Positions 43,714 through 52,999 of a DNA stretch of 64,000 nucleotides are shown piece after piece. Each line of letters starts with the position of its first letter. Position 1 is the stretch's first letter. The position numbers were made by a program, and so were the translations under genes. This stretch comes from Haloglycomyces albus DSM 45210 (GTDB lineage Bacteria > Actinomycetota > Actinomycetes > Mycobacteriales > Micromonosporaceae). The DNA lies in assembly GCF_000527155.1 (NCBI RefSeq), contig NZ_AZUQ01000001.1:2477615-2541614 (forward strand), read 5' to 3'. Under the pieces are notes generated by a model that was not told where the DNA came from, did no database searches, and saw nothing but the letters and a program-made list of their open reading frames with translations.

Positions 43714-44008
43714 AAGCGCCAGAAGAGGGCTGGAGCGATCAAATGCGTCTCCACGCTGCTCGATCAGTCATGCGACTATGGGCGATCCAGCAGTTCCGCC
43801 GCAGTTCTTCTTTAGCCAAAGGTAGTTGTTGTCTCTGTATCTCGGAATGTGGAACAACGACATAATTCGATAAATCCGCCTCTGGGAAAGATCCCAGATC
43901 GCACCGGAACCATCCATGGCAAAGAAACGAGCCATTACACCATCCCCACCGTGCCGTATAGGGCAGAACTGGCCAATACAGCACGTTAATAACACAGGAC
44001 GGAACATC
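43714..44008. other. Gap, possibly holding a short ORF
   Basis: 295 bases. A 40-codon plus-strand frame from ATG 43743 (MRLHAARSVMRLWAIQQFRR) reads like protein, but no ribosome site is seen. Nothing else is recognised. Confidence 0.35.
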
Positions 44009-44407
44009 ATGGATTCGCTATCGTCGAATGACCTGGACATGGCCTATTATGCAGCCGCTTTGACACGGCCAGATCGACTTCATACTGAAACGATCGGCGG
44101 GCGTGCTGTTGAATACGTCCATCTCTCGCCACGCGCGACTATTATCGCCTGTGAGCAGGGGATGTTGACTGTAGATCTATTGACAGTGCTCAGGTTGGAC
44201 ACCCACCATCCGATTGAACTAGATGGACGCTCCACGTGGTGGATGACGCCTGAACGGCGGGCACGCATCCGCGTTGGCATTAGCGATGCGTGGCGTGAGG
44301 TACTGCGTCGTCAGCGCGCCGCTAGAGATTTTCGACATCGCCACCATCCTCACCAACCGCCGCAGCGCGTCGTGCTCGTGGAAAACGACGCGTGGGAGCT
44401 GACGTGA
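44009..44407 (+). CDS. Unknown basic protein
   Basis: A 132-residue protein. It has ERRARIRVGISDAWREVLRR and a His/Arg-rich end. An in-frame ATG at 43916 is upstream, but AGGA about 11 bases before 44009 favours the shorter form. It overlaps the next gene by GTGA. Not recognised. Confidence 0.55.
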   Translation: MDSLSSNDLDMAYYAAALTRPDRLHTETIGGRAVEYVHLSPRATIIACEQGMLTVDLLTVLRLDTHHPIELDGRSTWWMTPERRARIRVGISDAWREVLRRQRAARDFRHRHHPHQPPQRVVLVENDAWELT

Positions 44408-44595
44408 CCTCCACTCCTATTAACGATGCTGTGGGCCTGATGTTCGGAGTGGCTCTCATACTAGCTGCGATCGCCTGGTTCAGCCCCGAAGCTCGGTGGA
44501 AGATCCGTCGATGGCGCACCTGGTTGATCATATGCACGGTGCTCGGGCTGGCGTCCATTGGCGCAGTCGGAGCAGTCATTGGAAACGCTGGCTAG
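44404..44595 (+). CDS. Small two-helix membrane protein
   Basis: A 63-residue protein with two membrane segments: AVGLMFGVALILAAIAWF and TWLIICTVLGLASIGAVGAV, joined by a basic loop (RWKIRRWR). The GTG start overlaps the previous stop. Probably part of the transfer apparatus or its regulation. Confidence 0.6.
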   Translation: MTSTPINDAVGLMFGVALILAAIAWFSPEARWKIRRWRTWLIICTVLGLASIGAVGAVIGNAG

Positions 44596-44651
44596 ACGCT
44601 AGGTTTGCTACCCCCCCTAATTTGAAAGTCCACCCCGGAAGAACTCACCCT

Positions 44652-44897
44652 ATGAACGAATTCCTGAAGTGCATCGCTCCTATTGTTGCTGTGGTGCGAC
44701 AGGTCATTGCGCGACTTGTAGAAATAGCTGCCGCACATCCTATGGCGACGGCGATCGTAGTGGCTGGTGCAGCATTGTTTTGGTTGATTCACTGCACGGT
44801 CTATCCCAGTCGTAACTGCTTGCACTGTCATGGAACAGGGCGTTTTCAACGCAAATGGTTTTGGTTCGTCACGTGCATGTCGATCGCGGCGGTGTGA
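44652..44897 (+). CDS. Small membrane protein with CxxCxG zinc-like motif
   Basis: An 81-residue protein. A hydrophobic segment near residues 32-50 (ATAIVVAGAALFWLIHCTVY) is followed by NCLHCHGTGRFQRKWFWF, a half DnaJ-type zinc finger. Start at 44652; a frame from 44496 would overlap the previous gene. Similar membrane-anchored CxxCxG proteins occur in actinobacterial conjugation regions; the role is unknown. Confidence 0.55.
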   Translation: MNEFLKCIAPIVAVVRQVIARLVEIAAAHPMATAIVVAGAALFWLIHCTVYPSRNCLHCHGTGRFQRKWFWFVTCMSIAAV

Positions 44898-45266
44898 AGG
44901 GGGCCGCAAAGTGCGTCTGGGACGCCGCCTTTTGATGCCCCTGTTGCACGATTGGAATCTTGATTAGCGACTTTATTCTGCGCTGGTTAGGCCTGTGGGG
45001 GTTCGCCAAGCCAGCGCGTCGGGTCCTTTTTGAGGGGTACGGGCCCGACAGGGGTGGGGCAGTCCTGATCGTGCTCCACCCCCGCTATATTCCTAGAGTG
45101 CGATGACGTGACCGTATTGGCTCGACCGGCCAGGTTTGCGTAAATCGCGATGCGCTATTGACCCACCAGTCCGGTATTGTCGCCAGACAGAAATAACCGC
45201 CTCTGACGAGCCCTCCGCCCACGGGCAACTGAGCGTGGCGGAACGGGAGACATATCAAACTGATGA
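44898..45266. other. Gap between converging genes with hairpins
   Basis: No gene seen. Two hairpins lie in it: 45019-45026 with 45041-45048 (8 bp, one G-T pair), and 45051-45060 with 45073-45082 (9 of 10). They suit terminators for the 44652 gene and the minus-strand hydrolase. Confidence 0.5.
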
Positions 45267-46361
45267 TTATAGCGTTACCCCATACGCTTCGAGGGCATGC
45301 CGTGGCGCCACGGCGTTCCCAGGCGTTGCTGGATCGTCGGTGTGGAGTTCAAAATGGAGATGGGGTCCTGATGAGTTGCCGGAGCTACCAACTTCTCCGA
45401 TTTGTTGTCCGACTTGGACCGTTTGGCCAACCTCGACTTGCGGTTCTTTCCACATGTGACAGTAGCGAGTCACGTATCCGTTGGGGTGGAGAATCTCGGC
45501 ATACCATCCGCATCCGGCCACGCTGGGGGAGCCGTCGGTATTGCAGCTATAGGGTTGTCCGTTGAGAGAGGCGTTACAGACGACAGTGATGACCTTTCCG
45601 CTTGAAGCGGCCACGATCGGGGTTCCGTGGCGGGCCATGATATCGATTCCGTCGTGATTGGGGCGGTCGGAAGTACGGAAGCCACTGCCGACATCGCCGT
45701 CGGGGAGAGGGTTGGTCCACCCAGCTTCGGAGACAGAGATGTCAGTGGTCGATTCACAGTCAGTATGTTGCGACAGTTTCAATACCAACGTTTCAGCTTT
45801 TGATTCGTGTTTCTTGTATGCACGGGGGTAGGCCGATTTTTGAACTTTCTGCGCGGCAACATAGGGAGACATGGTCTTCCAGTCATTAAGTTCCATGAGT
45901 GCGTCATAGAAAAGGTTCGCTGATGCGTAGGGGTCCATGAGGTCCTCGATCGGGCCCCAGTCCATTGAGACACGTTGTTGAAAGACGCCAACAGAATCGT
46001 GATCGGTACCAACATCATCGTGGTCGAGTTCGAGTGACTCTGGGACGTTTTCGTTGGCATAGTTTTTAAACTGCGACTCTTGGAATGCCGTTACAAACGC
46101 GACAACGATACCTTCGCGTGGAATGCCGCGCTCTGCACCAGCACGATAGACATCGCGGGCGTTGTAGCGTTGCGCCCGTTGCAGCAGGCCCGCATCGCTC
46201 ATGTATTGATTGGTCAACCCCGCCGACACATCGCACTCATATAGCTGCTGGCTCAACGTATTCCAATGAGGAATAACTTCCTCCGTTGATGACACAAACA
46301 TGGCAATTCCCACGACCAACGTCAGAAATACACCGATACAGCCCGCCAGTACTTTTGTCAT
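45267..46361 (-). CDS. Conjugative cell-wall hydrolase (lysozyme-like plus M23)
   Basis: A 364-residue exported peptidoglycan hydrolase that opens the wall for the transfer channel. The N-terminal segment VLAGCIGVFLTLVVGIAMFV is a signal or anchor. A lysozyme/SLT-like region around residues 70-180 follows (VTAFQESQFKNYANENV). The C-terminal M23 endopeptidase has HDGIDIMARHG and the catalytic HLHFELH. The start at 46361 is taken from GGAG upstream; 46439 would place the membrane segment inside. It faces away from the transfer operon. Similar to CwlT/TcpG-like proteins. Confidence 0.85.
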   Translation of the reverse strand: MTKVLAGCIGVFLTLVVGIAMFVSSTEEVIPHWNTLSQQLYECDVSAGLTNQYMSDAGLLQRAQRYNARDVYRAGAERGIPREGIVVAFVTAFQESQFKNYANENVPESLELDHDDVGTDHDSVGVFQQRVSMDWGPIEDLMDPYASANLFYDALMELNDWKTMSPYVAAQKVQKSAYPRAYKKHESKAETLVLKLSQHTDCESTTDISVSEAGWTNPLPDGDVGSGFRTSDRPNHDGIDIMARHGTPIVAASSGKVITVVCNASLNGQPYSCNTDGSPSVAGCGWYAEILHPNGYVTRYCHMWKEPQVEVGQTVQVGQQIGEVGSSGNSSGPHLHFELHTDDPATPGNAVAPRHALEAYGVTL

Positions 46362-46706
46362 GCCGAGAAATCTCCGGGGATAGGGGACAATCAACGTCAG
46401 AAACAATACCCAGTCAATTTCCAATCGACCACACGACATAAAAGATGAAGTTACGTGGAATGACGGTTTTATGCGCCTTCACGGATTATTCTGGTGGTTT
46501 ACGGGCTATGACCGTCTGTAGGATACTGCTAGAACATTATCCTGTGATCACTAATAATATCTGGTATATAAATTGCAACCGTGTGATATTACGGGTTAGT
46601 AACAAAAGTGGACGTGCGGAAGATGCTCGTTTATTGTTAATCGGGCACGCAATTGTCGAGCAATTGTTAGTGCGCCACGAGTCCCCGGTGTGGAAAGTAG
46701 AGTCTC

Positions 46707-47024
46707 ATGTTGTTTCAAACTCTGTCCTCTGTAGTGGACAGTGTAGGAATTGCCGCTGATATTGTCCCGAATCCTGCTCCTGAGGACCCTACTGGAGGGT
46801 CGGACGCGATTGACACGATGTTTGCTTTCGTTAAATGGGGCGTGATCATTATTTGCGGGATTGTCGCCCTCGCGGCGGGCGGGTTTATTGCCTGGGGCTC
46901 GACCAGTAACAGGCCCGATGCAGCTGAAAAAGGCAAAAAAGTGCTGATCGGCGGTGTGCTCGGAGTGCTGGCAGCAGCGGTAGCGGTACCGATGATCAAC
47001 GCCGTTTTCAACTCGACCACCTAA
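46707..47024 (+). CDS. Pilin-like/VirB2-like two-helix membrane protein
   Basis: A 105-residue protein with two membrane segments, FVKWGVIIICGIVALAAGGF and VLIGGVLGVLAAAVAVPMI, a short polar loop and a negatively charged front. This is the typical size and layout of VirB2/TrbC-like or related subunits in Gram-positive T4SS. First of the transfer operon (46707-56809). The AT-rich 345-base gap upstream (46362-46706) should carry its promoter. Confidence 0.65.
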   Translation: MLFQTLSSVVDSVGIAADIVPNPAPEDPTGGSDAIDTMFAFVKWGVIIICGIVALAAGGFIAWGSTSNRPDAAEKGKKVLIGGVLGVLAAAVAVPMINAVFNSTT

Positions 47025-47037
47025 CAGGACCAGAGTC

Positions 47038-47820
47038 GTGAAGAAACCGGCAATACTATCCAAAACCACCGCAATCGTTCTAGCGATCCTCCTGAGCCTG
47101 GTGGTCACCATCGGTGCCGTATGGGCCTACATCGCCAACGGGCCAGCCGATGAAGCGACCTCAGCAACCGACGAGAACACAGACAACGCGACCGATCACG
47201 ATAGCGCCAGTCCGGATCATGCCGACCGTCGCGACGACGGCGTGGTCGACGACGTCGAAACCGACGATTCCACCATCGCACTTGACCTAGGCGACCTGGT
47301 CGAGGTAGAGGGATTCTATTTCTCCGAAGGGTTCGACAAAACACAGACAGGTGCGGTGAACGCTGCTATCCACCGGGTCCAAGATCTATACGGGGGCCTA
47401 GACCCTGAAGTGGTCCGTATAGCGGCAGAACGCTATACCACGCCTGATTCCCCGTTTGGTGTGGACGATCTGGTGAAACGGATGCACACCGACCGCGCCG
47501 ATATCGGTCTCGAACCAGGTGACTCTAGTGCTGGTTATGCGTTTGCCATGAATGCTCGGATGTATCAGATACAGTCAGTATCTGATGACGAGGTTGATGT
47601 CCTTTTGCTGGTGAACATGAGCTTGTCGGATGCGGCCGGGTTCCGTCAAAGCCCGGTCAACGTTATGCACATGCCCATGGTGTGGACCGATGAGGGTTGG
47701 AAGGTTCGTGCTGTTTGGGATCAAGACGACTATGCCGATTTGATTAAACAACCCGACACGTTCGAAGCCTGGCAGGCCGGTTGGCGTCCCATCGAGTCCT
47801 ACTCCTATGGCCGCGACTAA
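47038..47820 (+). CDS. VirB8/TcpC-like T4SS membrane protein
   Basis: A 260-residue protein with one N-terminal membrane segment (TAIVLAILLSLVVTIGAVWA), an acidic Asp/Thr-rich linker (residues 40-85) and a mixed alpha/beta outer domain (residues 95-250, VLLLVNMSLSDAAGFRQSPV). That fits a VirB8/TcpC-type NTF2-like domain. The start is GTG, 13 bases after the pilin-like gene. Confidence 0.65.
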   Translation: MKKPAILSKTTAIVLAILLSLVVTIGAVWAYIANGPADEATSATDENTDNATDHDSASPDHADRRDDGVVDDVETDDSTIALDLGDLVEVEGFYFSEGFDKTQTGAVNAAIHRVQDLYGGLDPEVVRIAAERYTTPDSPFGVDDLVKRMHTDRADIGLEPGDSSAGYAFAMNARMYQIQSVSDDEVDVLLLVNMSLSDAAGFRQSPVNVMHMPMVWTDEGWKVRAVWDQDDYADLIKQPDTFEAWQAGWRPIESYSYGRD

Positions 47821-47968
47821 CCATGTGGCGCATGATCGCGCACATTTCGTCTTATCCGTTATCCGCATAGGTTCCCTGCAATCACGAGGTGAACGGTTTA
47901 GCGACTGATCACGCTCATATCCAATCAACCTGTTCGTACGACGACCTTGATCCCCTGGGGAGGTGGCG

Positions 47969-49369
47969 ATGTATTCCAATCTGGCACAAGATGATGACGA
48001 CCCGGGTTTTTTCTCCGGCATCGTTGTCGACGCCTGGGAAGCGATCTGCCGGTCGTTCGCGGAGACGGCACTGTCAATGCTGGAAGCCTTCGCCGATGGG
48101 TTTCTGGCCATGCCGTCAATCGACGTCAGTTCCGATGGCATCACCAGCGTCTACGGGCTGTCTATGGGCCTGGGGATTGTTATCGTCGGTTTTTTGTTTT
48201 TTCTGCAAATCGGCCGTTCGGTGTTTCGCTCCGACGGACGCCCACTGGGAGAGGCCTTCGTTGGCCTCGGCCAGACAGTAATGGCGTTTCTATTGACTTT
48301 GACGCTCGCGTCAACGGCACTGGCCGCCTCCGACGATCTGACCACATGGATCATCGACACCTCCTTTGGAAACACCGACGGACTCAAAGGCCGCCTCGCC
48401 GTCCTCTTCGAACTCAATCCCGGAATGGCGGCCACACTACTGTTGATCGTCGGTTTGATCGGCATCCTGGTGACCCTTCTACTATGGTTTGAACTCCTCC
48501 TGCGCAACGCCGCGTTGGCGGTGTTGATCGCGACGTCACCGATCGCTGCGGCCGGCCAGGTGGGATCGTCGACCCGCTCATGGTGGACCACACTCGTCGG
48601 CGTCACCATCCAGCTGATCATGCTGAAACCCATCATCGCGCTGGTGTTTTCCGTCGGACTCATGCTGACGGCCGACGAAAGCAGCGACATCTCCACCGTC
48701 CTCAGCGGCCTGCTGGTGTTGATCCTCGCAGCATTGGCATGGCCGGCAGTGGCGCGGTTTTTCACTTTCGCTCAGACACATGTCGGATCGTCAATGGGCA
48801 TGGCCGGATTCGCTGGTGCCGCCGGTGGCGCTCTGGGAACCAAAGCCGGGATGCAGGCAGGGACCGCCGGGACGACCCCGGACCGGTTCGGCGACATGGC
48901 CGCCGCCCGCAACGCCGGAACCATCGCCCGCAGCCAATCGGCCGCCAGCGGTGTCGGCGGAGGGGCCGCAAAAGGCGCTGGCCTGAAAGCCGCAGCCGCC
49001 ACCCCAGTGGGAGCGGCAGCCATCGCGCTACAGGGAGTCCAGAAAGCCGGTAACACGCTGGTGCAACGTACCGAACAAATGGCTGCCCACGGTGGCATGG
49101 ACGGAGCCAACCCCTACGCCCTCCCCGGCGGGCCCAGCCGTGGCAGTGCACCGTATCCGACCCAGGCACGCAACGACCTCACCGCCACAGGCCCACACCC
49201 CGCCGCTCCACGCGGTGACGGCAACGACACTTCACAGGCCAAAGAGTCCACCACACCGGCAGCACCACCGTCTTCCAACACGCCACCACCGCCGCCGCAA
49301 GAAGCGCCGCGCGACCACCAGCCTCCGCGTAGTTCACCACGACCCGACCCGGAGAAAGGCTACTACTGA
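47969..49369 (+). CDS. VirB6/TrbL-like polytopic channel protein
   Basis: A 466-residue membrane protein. Several hydrophobic segments are visible (GLGIVIVGFLFFLQIGR; MAATLLLIVGLIGILVTLLL; VTIQLIMLKPIIALVFSVGL; LLVLILAALAWPAVARFF), followed by a Gly/Ala-rich and then Pro-rich cytoplasmic tail of some 170 residues. GGGGAGG lies before ATG 47969, preferred over GTG 47963. The stop overlaps the next ATG by one base. It probably forms the inner-membrane pore. Confidence 0.8.
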   Translation: MYSNLAQDDDDPGFFSGIVVDAWEAICRSFAETALSMLEAFADGFLAMPSIDVSSDGITSVYGLSMGLGIVIVGFLFFLQIGRSVFRSDGRPLGEAFVGLGQTVMAFLLTLTLASTALAASDDLTTWIIDTSFGNTDGLKGRLAVLFELNPGMAATLLLIVGLIGILVTLLLWFELLLRNAALAVLIATSPIAAAGQVGSSTRSWWTTLVGVTIQLIMLKPIIALVFSVGLMLTADESSDISTVLSGLLVLILAALAWPAVARFFTFAQTHVGSSMGMAGFAGAAGGALGTKAGMQAGTAGTTPDRFGDMAAARNAGTIARSQSAASGVGGGAAKGAGLKAAAATPVGAAAIALQGVQKAGNTLVQRTEQMAAHGGMDGANPYALPGGPSRGSAPYPTQARNDLTATGPHPAAPRGDGNDTSQAKESTTPAAPPSSNTPPPPPQEAPRDHQPPRSSPRPDPEKGYY

Positions 49370-51363
49370 TGACTGATGCAACACGTCCGACTGTGCGTAC
49401 CTATCAGGGCTGGCAGTCCGAAAAAGTCGCGTTTCTCTGGGGCATGACCGGCAAGCGCGCCGCCATCGTCGCGACTGCCGTGGGCGCTGGTGTCGCACCG
49501 TTGTTGTTGGCCACCTGGTCGCTGGCGTTGATTCTATGGCCTGTTGCGTTGCTGCTGGTGGCGGTCGCGTTTGTCCGTATCGTCGGTCGCACGACCGACG
49601 AATGGGTCGTGGCCGGACTCAGCCACGCCTACAGCACGGTCATGAAATACAACCGGTTCGCCTCCGGAGCGTTTAACCCGACCAACCAACACGTCCTACG
49701 TCTGACCGTCCCCGAGCCCGAACCAAGCGAGACTACCGGCACAACACCAGACCAGCACGCGACCAACCGTTCGGGACGTTGGGAGACCCGCGGGGCCGCG
49801 CACGACTCCACCAACTCTACGGCCACCCACGATCCCACCACGGTCCACTCCACCACCAACAGTCGTGGTGAGCCCGCGCGACAGGAAGCGGCCGGACGCA
49901 ATCCCGACGCGTCTCCTGGCCACACCAAGACCGACCACGACGGCGACGGTTCCGACCACAACAGCGACAGCGGGTCTCCATGTGACAGTGGCTCCGGGGA
50001 CGACGATGAGTCTCAAAGAGAGAAAGAACCCCAGGGCGACAGTGAGGCCCAAAGCGACAATGAAGACGACACCACTGCCGGTGGCGAGAGAACCGGTGAG
50101 GATCTAGCTGACGTGGACGAAGAAATCGTGGAGTCGATGGTCCGGACCGGTGATGCTCCTGAGGTCAGTGAGGTGGACAAAACCCGGTCGCTGGATCTGC
50201 CGGGTGTGTTGGCTCCGTTGGAAATCCTGCAGCACGACCTACCGGGCCAGCAGCGGTTCGGTGTGGCCTACCACCGGATTGATCGCACCTACACCGCAAT
50301 CGCCCACGTACAGTTCGCCGGGATCGGCCTGATCGACTCCGACCGGCAGGAACAGCGCATCTCCGGATGGGGTTCTCTCCTGTCCGGTCTGTGTTCGGAC
50401 GGCAGCCCCATCACTCGAATCCAGGCACTCCAACGGTTGGTGCCCGAATCGGGTGCCGCCCTGAGGCAATGGCACCACCAGCACTCCAGTCCCGATACGC
50501 CTGCGATTGTCACCGACACCGTGGAAGGCCTGTTGGATCGCGCCACGATCGCCACAGCACAACGCGAAAACTATGTCGCCATCACGTTGGATGCGCGCAA
50601 AGCGCGGTCGGCGATCAAGTCCGCCGGAGGCGGCCACGACGGTGCCCTGACGGTGTTGTCGCGCTATCAACGCGCAATCTATTCCGCTCTCGCCGGAGCC
50701 GACCTCCAAGTGAATGGATGGTTGACCGCACGCGGTATCGGAGAGGTCATCAAGTCCGTCTTCGACCCCCACGCGGCCAACAGTCTGGCCGAACGCCGCC
50801 ACTCCCACCACAGTGAACCGGGAGTCGACCCGGCTAGTGCCGGGCCATCGGGGTGTGAGACCCGACCGTCCTATTACGCCCACGAGGGTGCCTACACGGC
50901 GACATTCTGGGTCGATTCATGGCCTCGGTCGCAAACATATGCTACCGTTCTCGGCCCCCTGCTGGGCGAGGGAGAGTTTCGCCGGAATTTGTCGCTGCAC
51001 TTCGAGCCTCTCCCACCCCGGGTGGCCGAAAAAGAAGTCATGCGGGAACGCACCAGCCGCGAGACGGCCATTCGGATCCGGGAGCGCACCAAACAGGTAG
51101 TGCCCGAACATGAAAAAGCGGCCCTGCAGCGGGCGATCGAGCAAGACACCGAGCGGGCCGCCGGGCACGGGCTGGTGCGCTTCAGCGCGTACGTGTCGGT
51201 GACAGTCACTGACATTGACGACCTCGAACGCGCCTGCGCGGAACTGGAAGCCGACGCGGCGGCCTCCCGGATTGAGTTGAAACGCATGTATCTGGCCCAG
51301 GACATTGGTTTCGCCGCCGCATGTCTCCCGTTTGGTTTTGGACTGCCAACCAAACGCTGGTAG
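49369..51363 (+). CDS. SCO6880-family conjugation protein
   Basis: A 664-residue protein. Two membrane segments lie close to the N-terminus (GVAPLLLATWSLALILWPVA and following). Then comes a highly acidic, Ser/Thr/Asp/Glu-rich stretch (about residues 115-265). The C-terminal part matches the SCO6880 family (GVAYHRIDRTYTAIAHVQFA; ATFWVDSWPRSQTYATVLGP), a VirB4-N-like domain. It is followed by a separate ATPase gene, so the VirB4 function is split between two proteins. SCO6880-type genes are hallmarks of actinobacterial transfer systems. Confidence 0.8.
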   Translation: MTDATRPTVRTYQGWQSEKVAFLWGMTGKRAAIVATAVGAGVAPLLLATWSLALILWPVALLLVAVAFVRIVGRTTDEWVVAGLSHAYSTVMKYNRFASGAFNPTNQHVLRLTVPEPEPSETTGTTPDQHATNRSGRWETRGAAHDSTNSTATHDPTTVHSTTNSRGEPARQEAAGRNPDASPGHTKTDHDGDGSDHNSDSGSPCDSGSGDDDESQREKEPQGDSEAQSDNEDDTTAGGERTGEDLADVDEEIVESMVRTGDAPEVSEVDKTRSLDLPGVLAPLEILQHDLPGQQRFGVAYHRIDRTYTAIAHVQFAGIGLIDSDRQEQRISGWGSLLSGLCSDGSPITRIQALQRLVPESGAALRQWHHQHSSPDTPAIVTDTVEGLLDRATIATAQRENYVAITLDARKARSAIKSAGGGHDGALTVLSRYQRAIYSALAGADLQVNGWLTARGIGEVIKSVFDPHAANSLAERRHSHHSEPGVDPASAGPSGCETRPSYYAHEGAYTATFWVDSWPRSQTYATVLGPLLGEGEFRRNLSLHFEPLPPRVAEKEVMRERTSRETAIRIRERTKQVVPEHEKAALQRAIEQDTERAAGHGLVRFSAYVSVTVTDIDDLERACAELEADAAASRIELKRMYLAQDIGFAAACLPFGFGLPTKRW

Positions 51364-51387
51364 CGAACAAGGGAAGCGAGACAACAC

Positions 51388-52923
51388 GTGGCACGCACCA
51401 AACGAAAAGCGATGCGTCAGCGCTCCGATGCGGCGACACACGCTCCCATCGGCGACCTCGGGCTCGATAAATGGACCCGACCAGAGACCGACAACCGCTC
51501 CAACAAGAACCGTGACACCCATGCGGCACGGTCGCGGCGGTCGCGAGTGGTCGATCCGGCTCCACCACGGCGGGGCCGGGCGCGGCCATGGAGCGGGCGT
51601 GCCTCACCGATGCCGACCATTCCCGTCCACCGTGGCTCCACCGCACAGGTCGCGGGACTGTATCCGTGGCTGTACGGCCAGACACTCCCGGCCGTGGGCC
51701 CCTACATCGGCGTCGACTGTCAATCGGGTGGGTCGTTTTCCTGCCACCCCATCGAATGGGTCGTGCAGGGCTACACCACCAACCCCAACTTTCTGGTGAC
51801 CGGTATCCCCGGGGCGGGTAAGTCGGCGACGGTGAAGTCTCTGGCGTTTCGCCTCATGGCCTACGGGATCAAAACATTCATTCTGGGGGATTTGAAAAAC
51901 GAGTACGCTCCCGTAGCGCGGGCGGTGGGAGTGGAACCGGTCGCCATCGGCCCCGGCCTGTCGGCCCGGCTCAACCCACTCGACGCCGGACCGTTGGGGC
52001 GTCGCCTCCCTGCCGACAAAGCAGCCCTGGACGAACGGTTGCGTGAAATCCACCGGAGGCGCATCAGCCTGTTGTCGGCGTTGATGGAAATGCGCCTGGG
52101 TCGGCGTTTGACCACGACCGAAGAGCGCGCCACGTCGTTGGCGATTAAAGAAACCTCCGGTGAGGCCGACGGCAACACCACCCTGGTGGATCCAACGATC
52201 CCACAAGTGTGGGCACTGCTGCGTGATCCCACCGACGATATGGTCACCGAACTGCGTTACGCCTCCGTCAGCGCGCTGCGTGAGGCCATCCGGCCCGCCG
52301 CCGACGGGTTGGGCAACATGATCCAAGGATCCCTGGCGGGCCTGTTTGATGATCACACGACGGTGGCACCGGATTTCGACGCTCCGATGCAGACGGTGGA
52401 TTTGTCGCGGCTGAAAAACTTGGGCGACGATATCGTGGCCATGACACTAGCCTGCGTGTCGACGTGGGGTGAGTCGGCCATCGACGACCCGAACGGCCCC
52501 GTACGGTTGGTGGTGCGCGACGAGCTGTGGCGAGCGATGCGCATCCCGGCAATGGTGTCGAAACTCGACTCCGACCTACGCCTGTCGCGGGCACAGGGAA
52601 CCATCCAAATGCTGTGCACTCATCGCCTGTCGGATTTTGATGCCGTCGGGCCGGCTGATTCGGAAGAAGTCGCCATCGCGCGCGGACTGGCCAGCTCGTG
52701 TGACATTCGCGTCTGCCTCGCTCAAGACTCCAAACCTCTCGGGGCCACTCAAGAGGCGTTCGGGCTCACCGACATCGAAGTCGCCCAAGTACTCGGGTTT
52801 TCCTCGGAGTTTCGTGGGCGTGCTCTGTGGAAGGTGGGTGGACGGTATTCACATATCGTCCAAACCATCCTGTCGGGCACCGAGTCACGCCTGTTCGACA
52901 CCAACGAACGGATGGTGTCATGA
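51388..52923 (+). CDS. VirB4-like conjugation ATPase
   Basis: A 511-residue ATPase that powers T4SS assembly and transfer. Walker A is GIPGAGKSATVKSLAFRL. GDLKNEYAPVARAVG follows, then GPVRLVVRDELWRAM as Walker B, and QMLCTHRLSDFDAVG as a later motif. The first ~75 residues are very basic. Start GTG at 51388, 24 bases after the SCO6880-like stop. Confidence 0.85.
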   Translation: MARTKRKAMRQRSDAATHAPIGDLGLDKWTRPETDNRSNKNRDTHAARSRRSRVVDPAPPRRGRARPWSGRASPMPTIPVHRGSTAQVAGLYPWLYGQTLPAVGPYIGVDCQSGGSFSCHPIEWVVQGYTTNPNFLVTGIPGAGKSATVKSLAFRLMAYGIKTFILGDLKNEYAPVARAVGVEPVAIGPGLSARLNPLDAGPLGRRLPADKAALDERLREIHRRRISLLSALMEMRLGRRLTTTEERATSLAIKETSGEADGNTTLVDPTIPQVWALLRDPTDDMVTELRYASVSALREAIRPAADGLGNMIQGSLAGLFDDHTTVAPDFDAPMQTVDLSRLKNLGDDIVAMTLACVSTWGESAIDDPNGPVRLVVRDELWRAMRIPAMVSKLDSDLRLSRAQGTIQMLCTHRLSDFDAVGPADSEEVAIARGLASSCDIRVCLAQDSKPLGATQEAFGLTDIEVAQVLGFSSEFRGRALWKVGGRYSHIVQTILSGTESRLFDTNERMVS

Positions 52924-52999
52924 CCGGCCCACATCACCGTCCAGCCAGTCCCCACCACCACACTAAAACGGTCGCCAGTCACGTCAGGAGTGAGTCGTT

